Origin: Hypomesus transpacificus
Taxonomy: Eukaryota; Chordata; Actinopteri; Osmeriformes; Osmeridae
Assembly (NCBI RefSeq): GCF_021917145.1
Contig: NW_025813938.1
Span: 1,992,856 to 2,056,855 of the forward strand
Direction of reading: 5' to 3'
DNA length: 64,000 nucleotides
This document shows positions 25,523-38,300 of this stretch, one piece after another; within the stretch, counting starts at the first letter, position 1; each line of letters begins with the position of its first letter. The notes beneath the pieces were generated by a model. The model saw only the letters and a list, made by a program, of their open reading frames with translations. It was not told the origin of the DNA and ran no database searches. The translations under genes and the position numbers were made by a program.

Positions 25523-26282
25523 CGTTGCGAACTTTCGAGTGGTGGTGGTGGGGAGAAAGACGAAGACAGCTCCAAACCACTAAATTAACTCAAAAGACAC
25601 TGATCTCTATTTGTAACGCTGCCAACACGATTAATGGAAGTGTGGATTGATTGACACCTACTATCTTTAAAAAACGCCCTTTGCCCCACCGAGCTAAAAA
25701 AAAGTAATGTTTTTTTGTGTGTGTTGCTTTTCTGCCCTCACTCGACGCTCGAGTCAGTCTTGCTACTCCGTCAGCCCAGCGCTAGTACAGTCGTGAGCTA
25801 CGACAACGTAGCTGTGCAGCAGAGCATTCGTTTGAGTTTATATGACGGCGCTGCACCGCGGTGCGCCTATATGCACCAGATTGATGTGTGGAGTTACTTT
25901 TTTCCTGGCAGGAAACTTCAACATCGAATATAACTTGCGTCAGTATGTCATGCCTGTATGTCAATGTACTCTTTTGAAATAGTTTTAGCCTATAGTTCGT
26001 TAAGAATATATAAAGACCACTCATCTCACTGAATTCATTTTCTTTCTTTTTCTGTCTTTCTTTCCTCAAATAGAGTGGGCTTTGCACATACGTAAATAGA
26101 CACGGGGTGGGGCCGTAGTGCTCGAGGCAAATATTGCTGACGTATGAAGACGGTATGGGAGGGAACCGGAACCGGTGCTTTAAAAGCATTTCGAACTACC
26201 TTGGTCGCTCTTACAGACCGCGCTCTGTCACACCGTGTAACTCCATTTCCTTCTACTCATCACAACCGATACAATAAATATC
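25523..26282. promoter_or_regulatory. Divergent mob1a / mthfd2 promoter interval
   Basis: Only 760 bp separate the mob1a start codon (minus) from the mthfd2 start codon (plus), so both promoters must lie here or in 5' UTR introns. The mob1a 5' leader is CACCAC-rich (25,535-25,550). The mthfd2 side has CGGAACCGGAACCGG-like GC elements at about 26,160-26,175. No clear TATA box is seen for mob1a. Confidence 0.6.
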
Positions 26283-29200
26283 ATGGCAACGCTGAGAGCT
26301 TTAAGGAAATTGTGCCAACACTCACAACATCAAGTGTGTAGTCTACATATGTCTGCGTCAAGGTAAGCACCTTATCAATTCTAGATCAATCTCGTATTAA
26401 CAAGAGCCGGGAGTTTAAAATATCCATGTCTTGGGTACGATTTAGGTAAAATGACTAGACCACTACGTGATTTCCTGTTGCCTACCGCTTGACTGAATCT
26501 GTGTTTTATCCGGCCTGAATCTTCTTAAAAAATTCACAGATACTTTGGACAGTAAACTTTGCACAGATTGTTTCAAGTATAGATTTTTGGAAGATGGGTT
26601 ATTACATAACGTTTAAATGAATGCATTGTTGCCAACGACAAGGGCGCCCCTTGCGGATATGCCGGTACCATTACACCGGCTGATGAAATCGCAGCGAACG
26701 CTTGCATGCATTCCAAGACCAACCCCCCTGTCGCAGTATACATTTTGAAATTTAAGAACCAGATATTCTGTACGTGGCAGCACTCCTTCCAAGATGTAAT
26801 TACTCCCACTATAAAGCTTATGTTCCCGTGTCATGTTTTATTCGAGTCGTACCCCTCGGTACTGCACGTTCCTCGTGATTGATGTTGGATTTAATGTTCC
26901 ACACATAGTCCCACAACACAAACCGCATGATGACTGAAATCTCTTAACAGGTTGCACGAGATGCTTCTAACTAAGACCTTCTAACTGACACTGAATAATA
27001 CTTATGTACGAGTACTTAAATAAACTAAAGTTGAGTGCTTAAAATTGTTTACTTGAGGATCGGTAGGCTAAAGCCACCTGAAGTCTAAACACCTTTAAAG
27101 TCACTCTGTCTGCAAAATTTTATCTTTTTAAACTATCTGGCAAAAACTGATGGAATGGAATTACGCTCAATTGATCAAGATGGTTAATTACTGGTGGCAG
27201 GATCAATGGGTGGTTACATCACTGTTGATGGCTCATTACTCCTTAGCTATTACTCCAATGTGTATGCCATTACATAAGTGCCTTCACTGTCAGGGCATTG
27301 AAAATATGATTTTAAACTGTAGATTCTTCCAGTGACTGCCATTGGCCTGGATTCATGGAAAGATTTTCCTAAAAGTGTCTTAAGTTACAGTGGGCATAAC
27401 TTGTCTCGCTATCTTTAGACCATCAACGAACTGTAACTGTAGTTGTTAGCCTTTGCTGCTCTGAGGGTGATTCTGGAGGTGTGTTCCTGGAGGCCCTATT
27501 GGGTTGATCTATTTTGCTTGACTGCCATGCAACAACATAAAAACTAGTCTGGGATGAAAGGGTAAAGTCACCAACACAGAAAGAAGGAAGATGGTTTCTG
27601 ACCTAATTGTGTCTCTGCTTGCTAACTCTCCAGACAGGAAGCGGTGGTCATCTCAGGGAGGAAGTTGGCCCGCCAGATCAGGGAAGAGGCACGTTACGAC
27701 GTGGAACAGTGGGTTTCCACCGGGAACCGCAGGCCCCATCTCAGCGTGGTGCTCGTGGGAGACAACGCAGCTAGTCACTCCTACGTTCTGAATAAGACAC
27801 GGGCTGCAGCTGATGTTGGTATGTATACACATATACACACACAGTCTCTCTCCGTCTCTGAGTGAAAGTGAGGCTTTATGACTCCATCACCTCCCTGTGT
27901 TCAGGCATCAGCAGCGAGACCATTCTGAAGCCCTGCTCCGTGACGGAGGAGGAACTGATGGAGCTCATCTACAACCTCAACACAGACCACCGCGTGGACG
28001 GACTGCTGGTCCAGCTGCCTCTACCAGGTACGCAGGGGGCGGGGCTACAGGGGGCGGGGGGGAAGGGTTCAGGTGAAGGTACAGTTTATGCAACCTTCGA
28101 ATACTTCAGAATTCAGACAGTAGTCGTTTTGCATATTTTTGGGGCTGCTGTGACGTCTGAATTTGTCTTTGTCTGGGGATGAATAAAGTTCCACCTATAT
28201 GTGTATTCCTTACTAGCGCAGCCCAAAGCGCAGTCATGGCTCTGTTACTGCGTGATGTTATTATTACTTTTATGTTATTATTATTATTTACAAGCATGAT
28301 TAGACAATGGCACCCTCTCGCTTACTTCTCCCAGAGCACATTGACGAGCGTCGCGTCTGCAACGCCGTGTCTCCCGGCAAAGATGTGGACGGCTTCCACG
28401 TGGTCAACGTGGGCCGCATGTGTCTCGACCAGTCTACCATGCTGCCAGCCACGCCTTGGGGAGTCTGGGAAATCATCAAACGCACAGGTGAAGTACCTGA
28501 CAGAGAACCCTGTCCTCGCCAGTGGTCAACTGTCCTTCTTCATGTTACTTTAGTGCTAGTTTAGATGTTGCAGTGTCTTTCCTTTTCAGGAGTGGAAATG
28601 CCCTGGTGTATGTGTGTAATCCATACACACAAAGTAATGCATATGTTATATCATGTACATCAAAGTTATATCTCTCTCTTAGTGCCTGACTCTGTTTTTT
28701 ACATCTGTTGTTTACATCTGTGTTTACGTCTGTGTTGTTTACAGGTATTCCAACTATTGGCAAGAATGTTTTAGTGGCAGGACGCTCTAAGAACGTGGGC
28801 ATGCCCATCGCCATGCTGCTGCACACGGACGGTCGCCACGAGAGGCCAGGAGGTGAGTGGTGAAGCCCCGCCCTCCAGGGTTCAAATGGGTTTGAAAAGA
28901 CTTAAAGGTCATATAGGCATGTTGTGCAAAGTTAGTAACTGTAGCGCATTGAGTGCAGGGGCAGAGTGCGCACTGGTAGGTAGTTAGACACAGACATCGT
29001 CCAATCATTAGTCAGGGTACAGCTTGGTTGTGTTTATTACAGTCTTGCGTAGCCCACAGATGTCGGATTACTTTCATATTACCGTCAAACCTTTTATGTG
29101 TTGGCAAAAATATGTATGGCAAAAATATGTATGACAAAAAGTGCTTCTCAACAACATTGCCTACCCTGCCTTTAACACGCAAACCCTAACTCACGACGTT

Positions 29201-29863
29201 CGGCCTGCAGGAGACGCCACCGTTACCATCTCTCACCGGTACACTCCTAAGGAGCAGCTCCGCCAGCACACCAAGATAGCAGACATCATCGTCGCAGCTG
29301 CAGGTACGGGTCCTTCTCCTCTCCTGGGTCCTGCCTTCTTCCATCTTCAATGTTTCCCTTGTGCTTGTGTGGTTGCAATCCTCTTTGATCTTGTGCATCA
29401 ATTCTGTTTACCTCTCTCTGAAACCGTCCAACGGCTTCCTAACTCGATGATGCTTCTCCCGAAATCTCAGGGATTCCGAACTTGATCACGGCAGACATGA
29501 TTAAAGAAGGCGCCGCGGTCATCGACGTCGGCATCAACAGAGTGCAGTGTCCCCTCACCGGCAAAAACAGACTGGTCGGGGATGTCGATTTCGAAGGTAA
29601 GGACTCAGTCTGGGCCTTGCTCCGCGTGGCATACCCGTGGCATCTGAGTATAACACACCACACGTCGTCACTGACACGGCCTTCTAAACGTGCGTCCTTT
29701 ATCTCTGTGTGCAGGTGTGAGGCAGAAGGCTAGCTTCATTACCCCAGTGCCTGGAGGAGTGGGGCCCATGACCGTAGCCATGCTGATGAAGAACACCATC
29801 AAAGCAGCTAAAAACGTCCTGCTCACCCCCCCTGAGAGGGTCCGCATGGCGGCTACCTCCTAA
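26283..29863 (+). CDS. mthfd2: Bifunctional methylenetetrahydrofolate dehydrogenase/cyclohydrolase, mitochondrial (8 exons, 338 aa)
   Basis: The enzyme oxidises 5,10-methylene-THF and hydrolyses the methenyl product to 10-formyl-THF in mitochondrial one-carbon metabolism. Family knowledge says it prefers NAD+. Exons: 26283-26362, 27634-27818, 27905-28027, 28335-28487, 28745-28852, 29211-29303, 29471-29596, 29715-29863. All junctions are GT-AG and phases agree (1,017 bp; human is 350 aa). The first 27 residues ([20 protein letters not shown] onward) are basic and lack acidic residues, as expected for a mitochondrial presequence. Diagnostic stretches are [17 protein letters not shown], which includes the YxxxK active-site motif, [26 protein letters not shown], the Rossmann loop [17 protein letters not shown] and the C-terminal [14 protein letters not shown]. 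The C-terminus after the last motif is shorter than in human. Confidence 0.97.
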
Positions 29864-30965
29864 GAGGTCGTGGTCTCTGGCCAATCCACCGTGACACATT
29901 CCAACCCCCCCCTCTTTCTACTCGGAGCAACTCTGCAGGCTCTTCTTGCACACAGGCTTGGAGGGAAATGTCATAGCTTTAAGTTTCTCGCTGCTGACGA
30001 CGCAGTTCTTGCGAAGCAGTTTCAGACTGTTACAATTCACCATGTTGCAGCTATATATTTATTCTATGCTAGACAAAAAAAACTTTTCAAATGATTTACA
30101 AAAAACTAAGGTTGAGTTTGAACCTATGTATTCCTGTTACTGCTACTGTTATCATTTGATTTTGAAAAGCAAGGCATGTGTCAGGTATAGAAAACCATTA
30201 AGGACTTTGTTATTGTTAACTACTTTGTAGTTGCGAGAAATATTAACATTTCCTTCGGTGTCCATACTGACTCAAGTATTGTGTGCCTAGAGGCTTAGGC
30301 GTATCAAGTATGTTAAAACACTACCAGCTTTAAATTTACAGTTTCACAAATGCCTTTTGTAAATACGATTTTGAAGTCAACATTATTACAATGTGTTCTT
30401 CAGGTTGTGCTGAAAGTTACTTACTCACAATGTACATGACTGGAGAAAAGAGAACACGGGATATATTAAACATTTATATCTTTCAGTCTTGTGTCTGTAG
30501 CATTAATGATACCACCACGCATTGACAATGACTATAAATTACTGTTCACACGATGCACCGTTCAAGAGGACAAAAATAGCTGGTAAACTGATCTGCCATC
30601 TGTTTACTAGTGTATAGCTTAACTATAACATCGTGTAATATGGATTTTAAATAAGTAGTTGGGAGTTATTAAAACATTTTGACTAAGCTACCAATCTGTT
30701 TTTAGAGACTGTGAAATACATGTTTGGAATGTGTGAAATGGAACTTCGTTCGGAAAATAATACTAGCCTACTAGATTGTGAAAGGAACGAGTGTTCCCAT
30801 TACAATGTTTCCATGAGGACATTAATGCGGAGCGGTGACACTTCCTTGCATCCCGGAAACATGAGGGGGACAACATAGATGTTTACACCTTAATGAAAAC
30901 AATCGTAGCAAATAATTATCTAGTACGCAGGCCGGCAGATATTGTGCTTCTTCCACATTACGAAC
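29864..30965 (+). other. mthfd2 3' UTR and mthfd2-arl6ip4 intergenic spacer
   Basis: AT-rich sequence without a supported gene. ATTAAA at 30,465-30,470 is a possible poly(A) signal for mthfd2. The last 150 bp should contain the arl6ip4 promoter, and no strong motif was recognised there. Confidence 0.5.
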
Positions 30966-32383
30966 ATGGATCGCAGTAGGTCACGGGACAGATCGACAAG
31001 CAGCAAACGAGGCCGGGATAAGAAACAAGTCAAGAAAAAGCGGAGACGTTCTAACTCATCGTCCTCCTCATCGTCAAGCAGCAACAGCTCCAGTCCGACT
31101 CCCCCAAAGAAAGCGTGCAAAACACGGAAGAGCCAAGGTATGTACGGTCAATTTAAAGTTGCTAGCGACGGTCAATATAAAGTAGATAGCGGCCAGGCAG
31201 TCACATTTGACCGAAACGAAATTGTATTTGTTCTGCCCCTTAACATGTTGTGTGCCACAGATGGAAAAGTTAAGAAGAAGAAAAGGAAGGCTTCTTCATC
31301 GTCTTCCAGTTCGTCTTCCTCGTCTTCCTCCTCGTCAAGTGACGAAAAGTCAAAGAAGAAGAAAAGGAAAGCCAAGAAAAAGAAGTTGAAGAAGAAAAAA
31401 GCTAAAGAGAGGAAAGAGAGGAAGAAAGCGTTGAAGAAGGAGAAAAAACTGGCCGAGAACTTAAAGAAACTTGAGGAAAAGGTTACCGCGAGCGTCAAAC
31501 CCATCCAACCGCCACTAGACATTCTACCCTGTTTGGACACGTGGTTAAGTGATGACGGCACAGAAGAGCATGGCCCAGGTAGCTATGACAGTTAATCGTT
31601 CATTTTAAAACGATGTAAAACTAAATCTCTTACTCATTCAGGCACAGCTCATCAGAATATCAGGCCAACAGAGGCTGTGTGTGTTTGTATCTCCAGTGAT
31701 GACCGATGAACAGAAGGCCAGACTTTCTACCAAGAGGCCGATAACCAAAGAGGAGTACGACGCCAGGCAGAGCATCATCCGCAGGGTGGTTGACCCAGAA
31801 TCCGGGCTCACTAGGTACGCCTCGTTCTAGCACATTCAACGCTTCCCTTTTCCCTTTGTTCTGAGGTCTGTTGGATGGTGAAATTCTGTTTTCTCCCCCG
31901 ACACACACACACACACAGGCTGGTGAGGGGAGAAGGTGAAATCATCGAAGAGATCGTCAGTCGAGACAAACAGAAAGACATCAATAAGGTTCTTAACCCT
32001 TGTGTAATCTTCAGGTCATTCTGACCCATCAGTCATTGTGACCCACCGTTGTGTTGCGACAACTTTACCGCATTCAAAAACATAGTGAAGCATTTTCTTT
32101 TAACCGTCGGGCTGTCTCAGACCCCCCACATCATGAAGGTTAAAAGAAAATGCTTTTTATTTGTTTTTGTATTGGGTAAAGTTGGTATGAACCATCTGTG
32201 ACCCGAAGGCAGCACAAGGGGTTATTAAACTACTCAGATGCCTTAACAACGGGTTACTTAACATCAAGGGGGGGGGGTTAAAACAAACGTAATGTGTAGA
32301 CATTACTGACTTTTCTCTCTCCGCAGCAAGCCACAAAGGGAGATGGGAAAGCCTTCCAGAAGAAACTAGGAATGAAGAAGTAG
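30966..32383 (+). CDS. arl6ip4: ADP-ribosylation factor-like 6-interacting protein 4, SR-like splicing regulator (5 exons, 244 aa)
   Basis: ARL6IP4 (SRp25) is a nuclear speckle/nucleolar SR-like protein linked to splicing. Exons: 30966-31137, 31261-31578, 31697-31814, 31919-31988, 32327-32383. Phases agree and the total is 735 bp. The N-terminal half is an RS-like head ([13 protein letters not shown]), two poly-serine tracts and a long Lys/Arg/Glu block ([18 protein letters not shown]), probably nuclear-localising and partly coiled. The conserved C-terminus reads [37 protein letters not shown] and [18 protein letters not shown], which is the family signature. The start at 30,966 is chosen because MDRSRSRD matches the expected head, although an in-frame ATG exists 24 bp upstream. 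Intron 1 (123 bp) has no stop and keeps frame. The gene converges on pitpnm2, its neighbour in human as well. Confidence 0.93.
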
Positions 32384-35382
32384 CAGAATCCCTTTTTTGT
32401 GTGTGCCTGAGCTTGGGCTGTGAAGAGACATCTGTGACCAGCTCAAGGCCGGCCAGGGGAGGGGAGTAGCGTTTGCACGGCTGTAGTTACACTGCCAGTC
32501 ACATCATAAATGTGTGTGCATGTGCCATGTAGTTCAAATCATTATAATTCCGTTTGACTTGTAACTAAGTTTTTTAGTCATCTGTGCTAAGGAAAAATAT
32601 TTTTTAATTTTAGATTAAATGGTTTTATCAAAATTGTCTCGAATTGTTTCTGTCCATGAAAGTGCTGTCAATAGATGCTTGATACTTTAGTATTACTTAC
32701 CAAAACACAGTAAGAGACCACCAATAACAAGTATTCTTCATACTTTCTTTATACACTGTACATGAAAACACAAAGAATAAAAAGGAGCAGTTGAAAATAT
32801 AAGAATTACACAAAGTACAAGGTATTTTAACATTGCACTAAGTCAGAAAATAAGTCTTACTGGGGTAAGGAAACTGACTTTTTAAAATAAGAACTGTTGG
32901 ATGAGATGACACCTGTTAAAAGGAGCTTGTCGGTTATGTTGTCTGGAATGAACTGTTGATTGGTTCTCACCTGTGAGCTGTAGCCTACAGGTTCCTGTGT
33001 ACATTTGGACTGCTTCCATATCAATAAAAACATAGACCAATATCCTGTGCCAAACTCTCCACTGACCAGTAAATTCCATTGAAGCTTCTAACCGGGTAGT
33101 TAAGAAAATGAGGGAAACGTTTAAAAGAACATTTGATAAAGCAAAGACTGGTCATGCCTATTAGTGGCAGAACAATGGAGATTGTCTATATTCAGACAAG
33201 GTATTTAAAATTCGGTAAGGTTTGTACGTGATGATTACATTTTATGGATGTTACGGCGCAACTGACTGTTGCCCTGTAGTCTGTTTAGATGTGTAAATTA
33301 ATATTGTATACATTATAAGTTCAGAAATCAGATTGATCTTCAAATCTGTCCTTTGATTGCAGATAACGATTTTAAATCAAACGGTCTTGACTAGCGATAG
33401 GTCCACAGTCCACAGAATCAGTCACGTAGTACAACACGTTTTCACTGATGTGAAACAAGCCAGCCATGTGTTGACAGAGGAGCATTACGGCCAGTCTTCA
33501 GGGACACCCTCAAATGCCAAACTGATACCTACATCTATGAACACGGGACAGAGACAGAGACACTCAGATTGGCTGTGTTTACTGTGTCTTCAAGTCACTG
33601 TTCAAGAGAGAAAAGGATAAATTGACACCAGTAGTCTGACATTTTAGTATTGAGGTGAAAAGCAAAGTTTCCAACCAAACTAAAACCAGAACAGTTCTCT
33701 CTGTCTTAATTCGGCCAACGCAACCTTGCTTCCACTGCTGGGACCACCTTACAAGTATAAAAGCCAGTTAATAGATTCATTTAGTCTGTGTAATCTACTA
33801 TAGTTGTAGGGTTTCAAGGTCAAAGGGCACCTAGACAATCTACTCATCTACTCAAGCATTCCGTCTTTTCCTCTTTAGCTCCATCGCTATGCTAGCATTA
33901 CCAGCTTCCTTGATTGTCGTTACATTGCATTATCTTCTTCCGTAAATCTGTCATAGCAGGCCTTGGCTGATGGCACACCATCTCAGCAACACCTTCTGAT
34001 TGGTCCATCATGGTTGGATGTGTTGTCGACAGCGAGAGATCTAGAGTGTAAAAAACAATAATCCAAGGAGATCGCAAGTTTGAGAAACAACTGAGATAAC
34101 GAAATAAGACTTAACTCTATATGCTATATGGCAAAGCATAATTTACAGTATCTACAAAAGGACTCCCCTTTTAACCTAATTAATATCTATGAGCACATTC
34201 AATGCCTCATTTACAGCCAACTGATAACAAGACAGAGGTCATATCCCAAATGTTCTAAGTATCGTACAAACATATGACACATTATTTCAATAATACAATT
34301 ATGGTGATTTGCATCAAACAATGTGGTAAAAATACAACTGTCAGGCAAATGCCTCTGCTGTAGATTAATGGCTGCAGAAGATGAGGCAAAATTAACCTCT
34401 AAAAGAACACTGTAGATTTTTAAATCACAAAAGGAATATATCTATGTATTTATGTATCTCTGTCCTATTAAATAATATTGAAAACTGTGTCCAACATTTC
34501 ACATTGTTTCCACCTTCCCACAACCCCCTCAAATAAACCAGACTCAATCTACAATATAATACATTATTATTATGTACAAATCTTGGTACTCTCTCCACCT
34601 ATACAATTACACCACCTTGCTTCACACAGCTAGTGTTCAAGCTTACCACAACCACCTGGACGTTTTGGATTCAGTTCATATACGGTATACTCATATCTAT
34701 ACTGCCAGCTTTTGGCAAATTAACTTACAGTCATATACCTATGTTCTTTGAGTAAGAAAATATGTATGCTCACTGTATAGACAAGTCAACGACAGCAGAG
34801 CACTGTAAAAAGGACGACGCATTGTACTGCAACTGTGACCAACGCAAGACTCATAATATGATGACCACTGGTTTATAGACATGTATTTATGTATTTTGGC
34901 TGTAAGTTCTGTGTTTGCAGTGACTGCAAACGGTAGCATAGCATACTGGGTAACGACACACCTGTGTGACACTAACCCAAACCCTGCAGCCTGTGGGTGC
35001 GTGAGTTTCACGCTGACTAATAAATATGAAAACGGTGCATTTTCATTCAGACTCCTTTCGATTTACTGTCGCTTGTTTATGTGTGTGCATGCATCTTCCC
35101 CGGTTAAATAACATCTGTATTAAAACACCTCAGTTCTATGTCTTACGTCAATAAAAAAAAAAAAAAAGTCCAAAAAGAGTCAATTGTTTTTGTCGGTGCT
35201 GCTTTTGAAAAGATCGGTTTGTAGCACCTGCACATCTCAATACCTCACTTCAACCCCCCTCAGTTTGTCTCACACCTTCTGCCCCCGCCTCATTCCCTTT
35301 GCTAACCCACCCTTCCAATATCATTCCACCAGTCTCCATTCCCCCTCTCTCCACCCATCCCATGCATCCTTCCCTCCTCTCC
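32384..35382. other. Convergent 3' region of arl6ip4 and pitpnm2
   Basis: No coding exon is supported. An ATTAAA at 32,614-32,619 may end arl6ip4. The rest is AT-rich and could be the long 3' UTR of pitpnm2, but I found no AATAAA or ATTAAA on the minus strand to place its end. Confidence 0.45.
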
Positions 35383-38300
35383 CTATTTCATGTTGAAAGC
35401 TCCAGGCTCCAGCTTGGTGCTGCCGCTGCGTCCAAAGCAGCTGGCCGCCATGCTCATGCTGCGCTGGGCGGGTCCCTGCCCGTGAATCCTCTCCGGCCTG
35501 TCCCGCTCCACGCGCTCCGTGTCCGACTGGCTCTGCGTGCGCTCCGGCCGCCCGTGGGCCACGCCCGTGGGTGAGGTCGGGGCCGGCTGGGCGGAGATGG
35601 TGCGCAGCAGGTGGTTCCGCTTGCGCAGGAAGTCGCTGTTGGTGCCCAGGCCGAAGCTACCTTTCCGCAGGACCATGCGGGCGCTGCTGGTCTTGGCAGG
35701 CCGCGAGCGGTGGGTGTACTCCAGCTGAGACAGGTGGGCTGCGTAGCCCTCCGTGATGAACTGTGGAGACAGACGGACAAACAGGGACTGCATCTCAGTT
35801 TTTTTGTACACAGTGATTCAAACAACCCATTCGTTTGAATCAGGTGTGTTGGAACAGGGAAACATCTAGAACATGCCGGGCGAGTGGGCCCTGAGGACCA
35901 GGGTTGAAGACCACTGCATTAACAGACAACTCTCATTCTGACTAGATGATGGGAGTGTTCTGGGTTTATTTGATCCCCAAGCTGAATGTGGCACGACTAT
36001 AAAGAGCCACAGAGCCACTGGAGGACCAAGACCAGAACCCAGAAGGTAAACAGTACCTGGCACTGATGTTGCATCTTCTTGGACGGCCGGCCAACGATGT
36101 AGATCTGTGAGGAAGTGAGACCGATGGCCGTGTAGACTGAGATGTCTTTAGTCGAACCGTAGCCGGCGATGATCTTCATGTGAGCCTGTGGAAACCAGAC
36201 ACCATCAAACGTCCGATCGAGAGAACTCACTGCTTCCTGGTTCTGTTATCGATTATCTTTGCCCGTCCTAACTTTGGCACGCCTTTATCCCTTCTTTGCA
36301 CCATCCCCTCACGCCTTCATCTACTCTCCATTCTGACGATCTTCTAATTTTGATTAACACAAGCGCATAAGTAATCCCCTTTCTTCCACAACTCCCCACC
36401 CCTCCTTACCCCCATCCCCCTATGCCCCCCTACTCCCCCTACTCCCCCTACCCTGACCTCTGTGAGGGACTTGAGGAAGTTGGCCTTGTGGCGGAGGGGG
36501 TCGTGGACCAGGCCGTCGCAGAAGGACACGATGCCGTGGGGGAAGTTGTGCTGAGACAGCCAGGCCACCACGCGCTGCTTCTGCATGTCTGGACGGCCCG
36601 TCACATAGATGATGAGGTAGCCCAGGTCCTGCCAGTGTCTGAGGAGACAGGAGCGACCAGGAGAGACCAGGAGAGGAGAGACCAGGAGAGGAGAGACCAG
36701 GAAAGACCAGGAGAGACCAGGAGAAACCAGGAGAGACCAGGAGAGGAGAGACCAGGAGAAACCAGGAGAGGAGAGACCAGGAGAGATCAGGAGAGACCAG
36801 GAGAGGAGAGACCAGGAGAGGAGAGACCAGTAGAGGAGAGACCAGGAAAGACCAGGAGAGACCAGAAGAAACCAGGAGAGACCAGGAGAGACCAGGAGAG
36901 ACGAGACCAGAAGAGAAAACCAGGGGCACAAAACAAACAAAATCACGGTTGGCACATGTTTGATTTACTTTTATATCCAATCCAAAGTGGCAGGGGAGAG
37001 ACTGTTAGACGTGCGCGGTTACCTGACCACATCCACGGCCCCTGCGCGGACCTTGGGGTCACTCCCCATGATTGAAACACTGGCAGCGAACGAGCCGTCG
37101 ATGCTGAACACCACAAACTCTGTTCCGTTGGGAAGCACCGTCAGGTAGCTGTCTGCAAATGTGTGGTCCCCTCTGAGAGAGACAGACAGTCGAGGACAGG
37201 GGAAGGACATGGAGACAGACAGACATCAGCAGAATGGAGGAAGTCAGCGAGTGAAGCCTCACTGAAGCTTCAGACAGCTGTATTTGACAGGTCCACGAAA
37301 AAGAATTCATGAAGTCAAGAATCCCTCGTCCATAAACTCACAAAAAAAAAGAAAAAAAAGCTAAAGTACAAGTTGGTTTTCCAAACTCCAACCCAACGGG
37401 GGGGTTCGGAACAAACCAAAACAGTCAGCATAGAGGGGGTGTCTCTCTGTTAACCGTGTTTCCACTCGAGGTGGTCTTACCTGACCACCATTTTCACGGG
37501 GTAAACTCCGATTCCCAGCTTCCTGCCCTCTGGAAGGATGAAGGACACCCGGCCACTGCTATTGGTCAGCTCCGTGTCGAAGAAGACCCAGTCTCCGGAC
37601 GGAGGCTGAGTCATGATGTGGAGATCCACCTTCACACAGCAGGAGCAGACAGACACTCAACCAAGTCTCTCAAAAAGCCCCTCCGTACTACACCTTGATA
37701 GCCACAGAATAACACTGAACTATCGGTGTAATTATGACTTTAATATACAAGGTGTGTTGGGATTGAGTTTGGAGGTAGAGGGCCTGCTGCACCCACCTTC
37801 TCCCCAGTCAGGGTGACCATGTCCAGGGGTCCGTACATGAAGCGTCCTGTCAACACCTGCTGGTTGCCCTCTGTGAACACTGCATCACTCATGCGGTGGT
37901 TGGCTGTCACGTTCTGTCAGAAACACACGGCAGGGAAGACGAGGGTTAGCCGACGGGGCGGGGGAGACGAAGCGGGGGAGAGGGGGCGGGGGAGAGGGGG
38001 TGGGGGAGACGGGGCGGGGGAGAGGGGGCGGGGGAGAGGAGGCGGGGGAGAGGGGGTGGGGGAGACGGGGTGGGGGAGAGGGGGCGGGGGAGAGGAGGCG
38101 GGGGAGACGGGGCGGGGGAGAGGAGGCGGGGGAGACGGGGCGGGGGAGAGGGGGCGGGGGAGAGGGGGCGGGGGAGAGGAGGCGGGGGAGACGGGGCGGG
38201 GGAGACGAAGCGGGGGAGAGGGGGCGGGGTTGAGACGGGGCCTGGGGAAAGGAGGCGGGGGAGAGGGGGCGGGGGAAGGGGGGCGGGGGAGAGGGGGCGG

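Noticed and set aside
36344..36980. Minus-strand frames of 186-203 codons rich in [10 protein letters not shown]
   Set aside because: They continue from the GAGACCAGGA repeat into the real exon at 36,458-36,638. The repeat part is intron.
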